Source: Gracilimonas sp031581265 (GTDB lineage Bacteria; Bacteroidota; Rhodothermia; Balneolales; Balneolaceae). From it: a stretch of 27,266 nt of DNA. The notes below the pieces were generated by a model. The model did no database searches, had not been told where the DNA came from, and was given only the letters and a program-made list of their open reading frames with translations. The position numbers and the translations under genes are program-made. The stretch covers positions 1-27,266 of the forward strand of contig NZ_JAVLBQ010000039.1 of assembly GCF_031581265.1 (NCBI RefSeq), in the 5' to 3' direction. Shown here piece after piece: positions 15,906 to 23,880 of the stretch (position 1 is the stretch's first letter; every line of letters begins with the position of its first letter).

Positions 15906-18236
15906 CTAATTATTTAAAAGATCTTTGGGAAAATAATATGAAATGGTAAAGAAATATCGATTGGAACGATATACACTACTTGTGGAAATTTCTGAGCCTA
16001 CACTCACGCTCCAAAAGTTATCAAAAGTATGCTCAAGTTGGGCTCTTGCAGATAAAAAATATCCTTCTCTTCGCTCATGTTTCCCAAAAACTTCGCCGGA
16101 CAGCCTGGTTTCATAATCAGAATTATTAGTATCTGTGTATTCAAAAATAAACCCGGCGCCCTGGGCAAAATATTGATCTGGTGTGTAATATGGATTTCCG
16201 CCCGGGAAGTTTTTTGTGGCATCTGAATACCCAACATCCACGCCAGGCTTAAGTCGGAATTTCGATTTCATGGATTCCAGAAAAACCCGCAAGGTTGCAC
16301 CATATCTCAATACATTATTAGTATAGTATTTTGAATTGGCTGATAGTCCGGTACTAATATGCGTATTTAGCCAAAAATCCTGCCGATATACTTGAAGCTG
16401 TGCCTGGTAATAATCATTCAACACAGAAGTAGAAGTTAATTCAGGGCCACCGGTTAATTCCATTGATGTAAAAGCTGAATCTTTTGAAAAACTAAAAGCA
16501 GCTAAAATTTCGGGTACAAAATCGTCTTGGGCTGCAAGAAAAGAACCCCCTGTTCTAAACTCCATTCGCTGCTCATTCCATTTCGTTGCATATTCATACC
16601 CCACTCCGTAATAGTCGAGAGTAGTTGTTACTTGTTGATTCTGATCGGAAAACCGAAGATTTTTAACGTTAAAGGTGTGTGTTTGGTCCTGTCGGTTACC
16701 AAATTGAATTGATGTACCACCTCTTATTAAGGTATTATCAAAATTATCATCCTTGTATTCTCCATTTACTGAAATTCTGGTGCCTTCTGTTCTTCTATAC
16801 AAACTGAGTAGATCGTCTTCCTGATCTACATCAAAGAATAATGGATACTTAATGTAGAAATCTTTCTTCTGAGTGTAAGTCATATATCCAATTTCATTCC
16901 GAACCAATGTATCAGCGGCTAAACCTTTTTCATCATTCGTTTTAAAAAGCGGGTACATGGTCTCATAGGCTTCAGACTGGTACTCATTATAGAAAAGATT
17001 GGTGCCGATGTACGACCTAAGACTGTCATCTTCGGGATTGTTATTAAGGATGTGGAGGGCTTTTGTTAAGTAAAGTGGATGCAAGTCCAGCTCAGAAATC
17101 CAAAAAAGTTTCGTTCTTTCATCAAAATTGGGGGCACTTTCTGCCCAAAAAAGTGCCTGTTCGAGATCTCCAATATCATATCCGTACATCAGTGCAAGAT
17201 TAGACGCAAACGGTTCAAGTTGGTCGTATGCTGAATTTGGGAAACTTTCGACCAATGCGGTGGTACTGTCAGCCGGTTCATAGAAGAAAGATCGTTGTAA
17301 AGTAAATGCATATAGGGAATCACTTTGTGGTTTTATTTCAAGTAACTGCAGTAAGTTTTCTTTTACTAAAGGCCAATTTTCTTGTGATTCAATCGCTTTG
17401 GTGTATTCTAATAGCGGTTCATAATTAAGTGGATCGAGCTGTAAACGCCTTAATGCCAAACGGTTTTCAAAATTTTCTCCGAATAATCCTAATTCTGCAA
17501 CTGCCCTGTTTTTTAAATTGATTACGGCTTCATTTTGGTATTCTTCCCACAAGCGTTCCAGGAATAATTCCGCATCAGGGGCCTTCCCCTCCCATCCATA
17601 AAATGTCAGCAATCTTTCAATGTCTTCCTCTTTCCAATTTGGATTTTCTAATAGTCTGTTTTCCAAAATGGTAATAGCCCGTGTTATTTGACTAAATTCA
17701 ACACTTAATTCAATTAAATTTTCTTGCACGGTGTAGTTATTGGGATTTTGTCTCCAAGCTTTAACAGCATCTTCAAGCCTTGTATCTCTCCATTCTTCAA
17801 ATTCGAGCAAAACCTGGCTATAATATTGGCTAAAATCGTTTGCTCTGTCAGAAACCAGTTGATCAATGAATTGTCGGTCATAATATATATCCTCTTGAAA
17901 ATTTGGGGCAAAAAATTGGTTCTTATCTGTTTCTATTTGATATAAATACCCATTCCATAATGATGTTCTGGAGTAGGTCAAATCTTGAATTTTTAAGACA
18001 TCCTCTGTTTCTCTGGTCTGAGATTCTTCAACATATAAGAACCATTGCTTTTTTTTATTAGTGATATTGGGGGTATATCCGTCTCTGTAATAAGATTTTA
18101 TCAATATTGAGGCTGACTTATCTTCATAACCAGTTAAGCTTTGACGCCAATCTTGGGTGTACTCCCCACCCCTTGTAGCAGAAACAAATTTGTTATAGGG
18201 AAAATTATTCTTGGTGAGATCTATTCGCTCTTCCAA
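15906..18236 (-). CDS. TPR-like plus C-terminal beta-barrel protein, probably 5'-truncated
   Basis: 776 residues from a TTG at 18236; the frame is open further to 18290 and then meets TAA. No signal peptide is present in either version, although the protein looks exported. Residues about 130-460 are helical and TPR-like (EDAVKAWRQNPNNYTVQENLIELS, ALRRLQLDPLNYEPLLEYTKAIE, ALHILNNNPEDDSLRSYIG). From about 490 to the end are amphipathic strands of an outer-membrane barrel (TRISVNGEY, GGTSIQFGN, TTLDYYGVGYEY, YEYTDTNN-like turns, YFFTISYYFP). The combination recalls NfrA/YaiO-type proteins with TPRs and a barrel, but I do not recognise a named family. The residues coded just upstream of the TTG (WKSDPEYGYGLYHL) look like protein, so the true start is probably lost or shifted. 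It heads the DUF2752-TM2-HD cluster. Confidence 0.6.
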   Translation of the reverse strand: MEERIDLTKNNFPYNKFVSATRGGEYTQDWRQSLTGYEDKSASILIKSYYRDGYTPNITNKKKQWFLYVEESQTRETEDVLKIQDLTYSRTSLWNGYLYQIETDKNQFFAPNFQEDIYYDRQFIDQLVSDRANDFSQYYSQVLLEFEEWRDTRLEDAVKAWRQNPNNYTVQENLIELSVEFSQITRAITILENRLLENPNWKEEDIERLLTFYGWEGKAPDAELFLERLWEEYQNEAVINLKNRAVAELGLFGENFENRLALRRLQLDPLNYEPLLEYTKAIESQENWPLVKENLLQLLEIKPQSDSLYAFTLQRSFFYEPADSTTALVESFPNSAYDQLEPFASNLALMYGYDIGDLEQALFWAESAPNFDERTKLFWISELDLHPLYLTKALHILNNNPEDDSLRSYIGTNLFYNEYQSEAYETMYPLFKTNDEKGLAADTLVRNEIGYMTYTQKKDFYIKYPLFFDVDQEDDLLSLYRRTEGTRISVNGEYKDDNFDNTLIRGGTSIQFGNRQDQTHTFNVKNLRFSDQNQQVTTTLDYYGVGYEYATKWNEQRMEFRTGGSFLAAQDDFVPEILAAFSFSKDSAFTSMELTGGPELTSTSVLNDYYQAQLQVYRQDFWLNTHISTGLSANSKYYTNNVLRYGATLRVFLESMKSKFRLKPGVDVGYSDATKNFPGGNPYYTPDQYFAQGAGFIFEYTDTNNSDYETRLSGEVFGKHERREGYFLSARAQLEHTFDNFWSVSVGSEISTSSVYRSNRYFFTISYYFPKDLLNN

Positions 18237-18698
18237 TAAATGATAGAGGCCGTACCCATATTCAGGATCTGATTTCCAGCCTAAAATACCTTATAACTCA
18301 TATTATTTACCGATGTTTAAATTATAGCCAACATAATATTTATTGCTTGTAAATATAAGCATGTCAAAGAACATAGTTTAATTAAAGCTCATTTAGATTT
18401 CAGGATGCGCTTTTTGAGGGATTATAGAAATTCATACACGCTCAAAAGGATCTTTAGAAAATCATTTAACCAAAAATACGGAATGAATTTTCCCCCGTTT
18501 ACAAAACGATGCCCCACAGCTATGGGCAATTTTTTTGCTGCATATTCAGCTCAGATAGTCCATCTGTACACTCTATATATGGCGTTGATGACGAGACAAA
18601 AAAGAAATGGTTTTTTGGATAAGACACCCGTTGAAAACGAATTATAAATCAATCTAAAACCAGTTAGACCAATGAATGGATTTAAAATCAAAGGCACT
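18237..18698. other. 462-base gap, no gene confidently seen
   Basis: AT-rich stretch between the PspC-domain gene and the TPR/barrel gene. On the minus strand, 18237-18290 still reads as plausible protein in the barrel frame; further upstream the same frame carries two stops (18291-18293 and 18303-18305) before an open stretch MFFDMLIFTSNK-type that does not look like a signal peptide. On the plus strand an 80-codon frame (18405-18647) is open. It has no ribosome site worth the name and no recognisable motif, and it would be the only plus-strand gene between 12039 and 22491. GCTTGTAAATATAAGC at 18345-18360 is a weak dyad. No terminator hairpin, transposase remnant or repeat pair was found. 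Confidence 0.6.
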
Positions 18699-19433
18699 TT
18701 AAAAATTAAAATCATCCATCATATCCACCGGCTCTTTGGGCATAGCTAAGGAGAGGCCAAAGTAAACCAACAGGCTGGCACCATATCCCATGAAGAAGGC
18801 AGCTACGAAAATAAATCGAACTACGGTGGAACTGATTCCGAAATATTTTGCAATGCCACCACAGACTCCAGCCCATTTTTTATCCGTACGGGATTTCATG
18901 AGTTTATTGGTGTGGCGGTATCCATAGTCATCAAAATCTACAGCGCTGGAACTTTTAGAATTTGACTTGGAACCCCCTTCAAGTGCATTATTCAATCTTG
19001 AGCCGGAAAATGAGGCATCTTCGGAGCCCGGGATATCAGAATAGGAAGCAGTATTTGAACTTTGGGCTTGCTTTTTCTCTTTTTTGCGGGCCTTTCTCAT
19101 TTTTCTTGCCCTTTTTCGGTCCCCAACAAAAAAACCAAAACCCACTAAGGTGATAAGAGCCCCTCCAACAACAGGCAGAAATGGTATGGAATCGCTCACA
19201 AATTCGGCAAAACCTGAACCTACGGGAAGGCCAATCCATTGCACCACAAAGGTTAAAGCCATGAAAAGCATCACCAATCCGGATACCGTCGCTACGTTCC
19301 AAATACTTTTGCCGGTGTCTTTTTCTTCTTCTTTAAGAAATTCCTGCATAGTTGAGTTTAAATCAAACTCATCAAAATCGAGAGTAGCAGTTCCGGTTTT
19401 TGAAGCAGATCGAGGTTTAGTTTGTTCAGCCAT
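18699..19433 (-). CDS. PspC-domain membrane protein
   Basis: 244 residues. It has an acidic N-terminal region (18-40), two membrane segments (about 44-70 and 82-104) and a very basic stretch right after them (105-121, RKRARKMRKARKKEKK). A Ser/Asn-rich linker (125-165) follows, then a C-terminal PspC domain (about 177-232: LMKSRTDKKWAGVCGGIAKYFGI, then a hydrophobic helix and LAMPKEP). PspC domains occur in the phage-shock and envelope-stress proteins and in many small membrane proteins of Bacteroidota; no pspA or pspB is in the window. The name is given for the domain only. The gene stands 50 bases downstream of the folate gene on the same strand. Confidence 0.82.
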   Translation of the reverse strand: MAEQTKPRSASKTGTATLDFDEFDLNSTMQEFLKEEEKDTGKSIWNVATVSGLVMLFMALTFVVQWIGLPVGSGFAEFVSDSIPFLPVVGGALITLVGFGFFVGDRKRARKMRKARKKEKKQAQSSNTASYSDIPGSEDASFSGSRLNNALEGGSKSNSKSSSAVDFDDYGYRHTNKLMKSRTDKKWAGVCGGIAKYFGISSTVVRFIFVAAFFMGYGASLLVYFGLSLAMPKEPVDMMDDFNF

Positions 19434-19483
19434 AATCCTAATAATTTTTCTTTGTCATGCCCTACGTGTTGAATAGATCAATG

Positions 19484-20062
19484 TTACGTGAAAAACAGTT
19501 CATTTTCAGTAATTATTACATCCATTTTAACATCAAATTCTTCTGCGGGGATGTCATCAAACAAAAAATCAGAAAACACAAAACCAACTTTCAATCCATT
19601 GGTTTGTTCAAGGAACCGATCGTAGAAACCTTGTCCGTACCCCAGTCGATTTCCCTTTCTATCTCCCGCTGCCATGGGAATAACAATTAAGTCCAAATCT
19701 TCTTCTTGAACTTGATTCTCTTTAATTTCCGGTTCCCGAACGCCCCATTTGTTGGAAATCAATTCCCCAAAAGACCGTAATTCAATATGAGTCAATGAAT
19801 GATCTGAGAAATTGGTGACAGGCACGACTACTTTTTTTTCACTCTCAAAAAGCTTTTCGATCAATTCATCGGTATTTACTTCCCTCCGCTCGTTCATAGA
19901 TACATAAGTGTGTACCACTTTAGCATCATTAAAGAAATCGGATTCCGTTAACTTTCGAGTAATTGATTGTGATTTTTCTTCCCACTCCTCTTCAGGCATT
20001 TCTTTTCTCTGAGAAAGTACCCGATCTCGTAACTCTTCTTTTTTTTGGTCGGTAGAACTCAT
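19484..20062 (-). CDS. 5-formyltetrahydrofolate cyclo-ligase
   Basis: 192 residues. This enzyme uses ATP to convert 5-formyl-THF to 5,10-methenyl-THF, salvaging an otherwise inert folate. Seen: an N-terminal helix with basic residues (KKEELRDRVLSQRKEM), VVHTYVSMNERREVNTDELI, KKVVVPV, WGVREPE, and the nucleotide-binding signature IVIPMAAGDRKGNRLGYGQGFYDRFL (in parts: IVIPMAAGD 127-134; NRLGYGQGFYDRF 138-150). Length fits the family. Its ATG overlaps the bshC stop by 4 bases, which indicates translational coupling. Gene names in use are fau, ygfA or mthfs-like; none is assigned here. Confidence 0.93.
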   Translation of the reverse strand: MSSTDQKKEELRDRVLSQRKEMPEEEWEEKSQSITRKLTESDFFNDAKVVHTYVSMNERREVNTDELIEKLFESEKKVVVPVTNFSDHSLTHIELRSFGELISNKWGVREPEIKENQVQEEDLDLIVIPMAAGDRKGNRLGYGQGFYDRFLEQTNGLKVGFVFSDFLFDDIPAEEFDVKMDVIITENELFFT

Positions 20063-21672
20063 AATTCAATCACATGATGCCGGGTCAGGTCTAATCCTCT
20101 TTTTTCAATTTCTTTTAATAAATTGGTCCAAATATCGAGTCCGTATTTATTCATGAAATACACCGGAGAAACCGACCGCTCCTGCAATCCGCCATTGGGA
20201 AATAAGTTTACTTTGATCTTCTCAATCCGCTTAAGTTGCGTATTCTCTTGCTGTTTGATAGAGCGATATACTTTCCCTTTTAAGCGGTCTATATCATTTG
20301 AAAAACCGGCTACTGTTTTACCTACAGTACCATCTAATGTTGGATCAATCTCGTTAATTACTTTAAGGGGTTCCTCTGCTACCTCTTCAAGCTTCTGTTT
20401 CCATTTACCAAAAACCGTTTCTATATCTACGGTCTCTGCTTGTTCTACAAATTCAGATTCCAGGTCTTCAATCCGCTTTTCATAGGAGCAAAATTTAAAT
20501 GGCAGTTTTTCTATGATTCGTGAAATACCGGATTCCAACAAAGTAGCCGTATATCGAGGAAAAATAGGCGGCATCTCCAGATCAAATTCCTTGTATAAAT
20601 TTTTCATCTGACCGTAGTAAGCAATCTCACCCGGTCCTGCAACATAACCTAATGTTGGTAGTAGTTTGTCCTGAATAACCGGACGTAAAAATACATTGGG
20701 AGAAAATTTCTCGGGATGATCTTCAATTTCAGCAAGCAGGTCTGATTCTTTCCATTCAGTTTCCCCGGCCCCCCATCCTTCCTCCGCTTGGTGAATTTTA
20801 GTCCTTCCCTCCTCTTCCGACAGGTAAAACAAATTAGAGTCTCCATTCATAACCTGCCGATGGAAGCTTTGTTCTAATGCAGAACTCTGGTTTTCAATGG
20901 CATCATAAATACTCTCAGCTTTCGAAATAGATTTTTTGAAATCTTGCATAACTAATTCTTTTATAACAGCGGTATTACTTCCTGCAATCAAAAGTCCTTC
21001 TTCAGCAAACCATTCATTCATTAGTCCGGCAAAAGCTTGTGCAAGAGTTTTACCCTTTTGGTAATGAGTATCCAGCTGATCCCAAAGATTATCTGTAAAA
21101 TCAGTTTCAAAGAGTTCTTCTTTTACCTTTTCTTTGAAAGCATGTATTTGATCACCTAATAATTCTTCCGAAACGGGGATATTTTTTCCTTCAGCTTCAA
21201 AATTGATTTTGTGGAAGTCTTCTCGACCCAAAATTCCGGTCCATGCTATCTCCTCAAAGTCATGATCTTCATCAGCCAACCAGAAAACCGGAACAACAGG
21301 TCGATCTAAAAGCTGCTCATATTTACAAGCCAACAGAATGGCTGTCATTGTTTTATAGATGGTGAACATTGGCCCACCGTACATCCCCAGCTGTTGTCCT
21401 GTTACAACTGCAAGAGCACCTTCTTCACCTAATTTCTTAAGTGCTTTTGCCTGAGCATCGGCAATACCCAATTCTTCGTGATAAGCTTTAAGTGCGGGGA
21501 TATAGTTTTTTAAGAAATCGGCAGCAGTATGGACATCCGCTCTTTTTTTGATGTGGTCATCATCAAGGGGGTCATAGCTGTAAAAGCTACTGAGTTTATC
21601 AAAGTTATTTATATAAGTGTCAAAAAGACTCGAGTACGAAAGTTCGCTGAACGAACAGCCAGATATATCCAA
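20059..21672 (-). CDS. bshC: Bacillithiol biosynthesis cysteine-adding enzyme BshC
   Basis: 537 residues, the family size. BshC is the last-step enzyme that adds cysteine to GlcN-malate to give bacillithiol, the low-molecular-weight thiol of Firmicutes and many Bacteroidota. Family marks are the Rossmann-type GALAVVTGQQLGMYGGPMFT followed by YKTMTAILLA (86-115), RPVVPVFWLADEDHDFEE (124-141), a middle part with PNVFLRPVIQDKLLPTLGYVAGPGEIAYYGQM, and a helical coiled-coil segment (about 410-500) before a short C-terminal part. The start is TTG, only 3 bases after the stop of the bifunctional nuclease gene; no ATG fits. bshA and bshB are not in the window, as is common, since they lie elsewhere in such genomes. 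Confidence 0.93.
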   Translation of the reverse strand: MDISGCSFSELSYSSLFDTYINNFDKLSSFYSYDPLDDDHIKKRADVHTAADFLKNYIPALKAYHEELGIADAQAKALKKLGEEGALAVVTGQQLGMYGGPMFTIYKTMTAILLACKYEQLLDRPVVPVFWLADEDHDFEEIAWTGILGREDFHKINFEAEGKNIPVSEELLGDQIHAFKEKVKEELFETDFTDNLWDQLDTHYQKGKTLAQAFAGLMNEWFAEEGLLIAGSNTAVIKELVMQDFKKSISKAESIYDAIENQSSALEQSFHRQVMNGDSNLFYLSEEEGRTKIHQAEEGWGAGETEWKESDLLAEIEDHPEKFSPNVFLRPVIQDKLLPTLGYVAGPGEIAYYGQMKNLYKEFDLEMPPIFPRYTATLLESGISRIIEKLPFKFCSYEKRIEDLESEFVEQAETVDIETVFGKWKQKLEEVAEEPLKVINEIDPTLDGTVGKTVAGFSNDIDRLKGKVYRSIKQQENTQLKRIEKIKVNLFPNGGLQERSVSPVYFMNKYGLDIWTNLLKEIEKRGLDLTRHHVIEL

Positions 21673-21675
21673 AAT

Positions 21676-22254
21676 TTATCCCTTTAATTTAGAAATGCGG
21701 TCTCTCAGCTTAGCCGCCTTCTCATAGTTTTCAGTTTCAATTGCAGTCTGAAGTTCTTCTTCTAATTTCTCCAACTGTGATAATTCTTTTTGCCCGGGAG
21801 ACGACTTTTCGGATTTCAAAGCCTGCTCCAATGTTTGGTGCTCAGGTTCTGTACTGATACCTGCTTCCTCAAGTATTTCAGAGTTCACATAAATAGGAGA
21901 TTTAAAACGAACCGCCAATGCAATAGCATCACTTGGGCGGGCATCTATTTCAACAACAGTGTCATTTCTCTCTAATACAATTTGAGCAAAAAAAGTACCT
22001 TCAGATAAATCATTTACATACACATGCTTAATATTGCCATCAAAACTTTGTACTAAATTTTTCAATAAATCATGTGTCATAGGGCGCGGAGGTTTTATAT
22101 TTTCAAGCTCCAGAGCAATGGCCTGGGCTTCAAAAGATCCGATAATGATAGGCAATCGTTGATTTCCATCCGCCTCGGTAAGTATCAAAGCATAGGCTCC
22201 GCCACTGCTTGGGCTGGTTGAAAGTCCTAATATGTCCATTAATACTTTACTCAA
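21676..22254 (-). CDS. Bifunctional nuclease (BFN/DUF151) family protein with C-terminal UVR motif
   Basis: 192 residues. Residues 1-135 form a BFN (DUF151) domain: VLMDILGLSTSPSSGGAYALIL, LPIIIGSFEAQAIALELE, RPMTHDLL, VYVNDLSEGTFFAQIVL, EIDARPSDAIALAVRFKSPIYV. A charged linker is followed by a UVR motif (about 158-191, ELQTAIETENYEKAAKLRDRI), the short coiled-coil module known from UvrB/UvrC and ClpC/McsA. The BFN domain was named after plant nucleases; the enzyme activity of bacterial members is not well settled. It is the first gene of the cluster nuclease - bshC - folate ligase, and faces nuoA across 237 bases. ATG start. Confidence 0.9.
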   Translation of the reverse strand: MSKVLMDILGLSTSPSSGGAYALILTEADGNQRLPIIIGSFEAQAIALELENIKPPRPMTHDLLKNLVQSFDGNIKHVYVNDLSEGTFFAQIVLERNDTVVEIDARPSDAIALAVRFKSPIYVNSEILEEAGISTEPEHQTLEQALKSEKSSPGQKELSQLEKLEEELQTAIETENYEKAAKLRDRISKLKG

Positions 22255-22491
22255 ATCTACACCTTTTTTAAGCTTTTAGAATTTAATTATAAAGGTAACG
22301 ATTTTTGCTTAAGTCGTAAACTTTCAGATTTACAAACAGCACAAATAATATTTTGAAAAATTAATTCCATCCTGAGAGCAAATTTTGTTCAATAAAAATT
22401 CAAATAAAGCCTATATTCACGCCCAAATTCGTTGACTTTGCGAAACATTGAGGGTAACTTTTCAGCCCGTTAACCGAGAACATTACAGAAC
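22255..22491. promoter_or_regulatory. Divergent promoter region, bifunctional nuclease (-) and nuo operon (+)
   Basis: This 237-base AT-rich region must hold the start points of both the minus-strand nuclease-bshC operon and the plus-strand nuo operon. I could not fix a promoter: TTG at 22385-22387 with TATATT at 22412-22417 is loosely like a Bacteroidota-type pair, but the spacing is too long to be trusted. No hairpin or riboswitch-like structure was seen. Confidence refers to the region's role, not to any exact box. Confidence 0.45.
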
Positions 22492-22866
22492 ATGCTCGAC
22501 AATTATTTTCCAATTTTAATTCTTGCCATTGTAGCCGTTGTTTTGGCTCTTGTTTTATTATCATTGTCAAAAATTCTTGGCCCATTTCGCCCGAACCAAA
22601 CCAAACTAAAGCCTTATGAAAGTGGCATGGATCCGGTTGGTGAGGCAAGAGACCGATACTCCATTAGTTTTTATTTAGTCGCAATGGAATTTATTGTATT
22701 CGACCTTGAGGTTGTATTTATATATCCTTGGGCCGTTCGGTACTTAGACCTTGGATTTGGAACGTTCATGGCTATGATGGTATTTATAATAATACTATTC
22801 ATTGGTCTGTTTTATACGCTCAAGAAAGGGACGTTGGACTGGGATTTAAATCATTTTAAAGCTTAA
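22492..22866 (+). CDS. nuoA: NADH-quinone oxidoreductase subunit A
   Basis: 124-residue membrane subunit of complex I, at the contact of membrane arm and quinone chamber. Three membrane helices (about 8-30, 60-83, 88-110). The conserved loop carries PNQTKLKPYESGMDP and the helix 2 region YLVAMEFIVFDLEVVFIYPWA, both hallmarks of NuoA/ND3. The C terminus GTLDW is also typical. First gene of the nuo operon; nuoB begins 9 bases after its stop. Confidence 0.96.
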   Translation: MLDNYFPILILAIVAVVLALVLLSLSKILGPFRPNQTKLKPYESGMDPVGEARDRYSISFYLVAMEFIVFDLEVVFIYPWAVRYLDLGFGTFMAMMVFIIILFIGLFYTLKKGTLDWDLNHFKA

Positions 22867-22875
22867 TTATTTACC

Positions 22876-23358
22876 ATGGGAATTGAATCAGCAATGGGTG
22901 AAGGGTTCTTCACCACAAAAGTAGATGCTTTAACAAACTGGGCGCGTGCGAATGCAGCTTGGCCAATGCCAATGGGACTGGCTTGCTGCGCTATTGAAAT
23001 GATGGCCTTTGCCGGCCCACGCTATGATGCCTCTCGTTTTGGGTCTGAGGTTATGCGCTTCTCCCCCCGTCAAAGTGATGTCATGATTGTGGCCGGATGG
23101 TCTACCTATAAAATGTCGCACGCTATTCGACGGATCTGGGATCAAATGCCTGATCCAAAATGGTGTATTGCCATGGGAGCTTGTGCTTCTACAGGTGGAA
23201 TGCATCGCTGCTATGGCGTAGTTCAGGGTGTTGATAATTATCTACCCGTTGATGCTTACATCTCCGGCTGCCCTCCCCGCCCCGATGCCCTGCTTCATGC
23301 CCTGATGAAGATTCAAGACAAAATTAAAACCGAGCATTCTGTTTTACTGGATACCTAA
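22876..23358 (+). CDS. nuoB: NADH-quinone oxidoreductase subunit B
   Basis: 160-residue peripheral subunit of complex I that carries iron-sulfur cluster N2, the last electron carrier before the quinone. The four ligands are visible: the tandem cysteines C37-C38 (GLACCAIEMM), C103 (IAMGACASTGG) and C132 (YISGCPPRPDAL). The stretch RYDASRFGSEVMRFSPRQSD is conserved across the family. The region before the third ligand reads VAGWSTYKMSHAIRRIWDQMPDPKW, somewhat different from the commoner V.GT...KMAP form, as seen in this lineage's close relatives to my memory. NuoC begins 3 bases after the stop. Confidence 0.97.
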   Translation: MGIESAMGEGFFTTKVDALTNWARANAAWPMPMGLACCAIEMMAFAGPRYDASRFGSEVMRFSPRQSDVMIVAGWSTYKMSHAIRRIWDQMPDPKWCIAMGACASTGGMHRCYGVVQGVDNYLPVDAYISGCPPRPDALLHALMKIQDKIKTEHSVLLDT

Positions 23359-23361
23359 GAT

Positions 23362-23874
23362 ATGAGTTTAGATTTAACTGAAACGGTTCAAGGAGTTGTT
23401 GATGGCCTTTCTTCTGAATATTCGGAAGACTTGATTGAAGTCTATAAATCCTGCGACCATACCTACATTCGGGTTGAGGCTGAAAACATTAAAGAAATTC
23501 TCAACTACCTGAAAACCAAACATCATTTCATTTTCTTGTGTGATATTATTGGTGCTGACCGATATACTTCAGATGAACGCTTTGAAGTGATTTACAATAT
23601 CATGAATCTTCGCACACAGGATCGGATCTTTGTGAAGATTAGATGTGAAGAAGAAGATCCTAAAGTTGATTCGGCAACTTCTGTTTGGTCATCAGCCGGA
23701 TGGATGGAACGAGAAGCTTATGATATGTATGGCATCCGGTTTGAAGGGCATCCTGACTTACGAAGAATATTTATGCCCGAAGATTTTGATTATTTCCCAC
23801 TGCGAAAAGAATTTCCGCTTTTAGGTATTCCGGGATCTATAGAACTGCCTAACACAACCCCAGATACGGAGTAA
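23362..23874 (+). CDS. nuoC: NADH-quinone oxidoreductase subunit C
   Basis: 170-residue peripheral subunit (30 kDa type) that joins NuoD and NuoB in the quinone-binding module; it has no cofactor. The signature EREAYDMYGIRFEGHPDLRRIFMPEDF with PLRKEFPL (117-153) is complete. It is a separate gene, not fused to nuoD as in E. coli. The C-terminal tail (GIPGSIELPNTTPDTE) is short. NuoD follows after 6 bases. Confidence 0.95.
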   Translation: MSLDLTETVQGVVDGLSSEYSEDLIEVYKSCDHTYIRVEAENIKEILNYLKTKHHFIFLCDIIGADRYTSDERFEVIYNIMNLRTQDRIFVKIRCEEEDPKVDSATSVWSSAGWMEREAYDMYGIRFEGHPDLRRIFMPEDFDYFPLRKEFPLLGIPGSIELPNTTPDTE

Positions 23875-23880
23875 GGCATC

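Noticed and set aside
18405..18647. 80-codon plus-strand open frame in the gap upstream of the TPR/barrel gene
   Set aside because: No ribosome site, no recognisable domain, isolated orientation, and a length that AT-rich sequence can give by chance. Noted only inside the gap entry.
22385..22417. A promoter for nuoA built from TTG (22385) and TATATT (22412)
   Set aside because: The 24-base spacing is too long for either sigma-70 or Bacteroidota-type promoters, and AT-rich sequence gives such boxes often.
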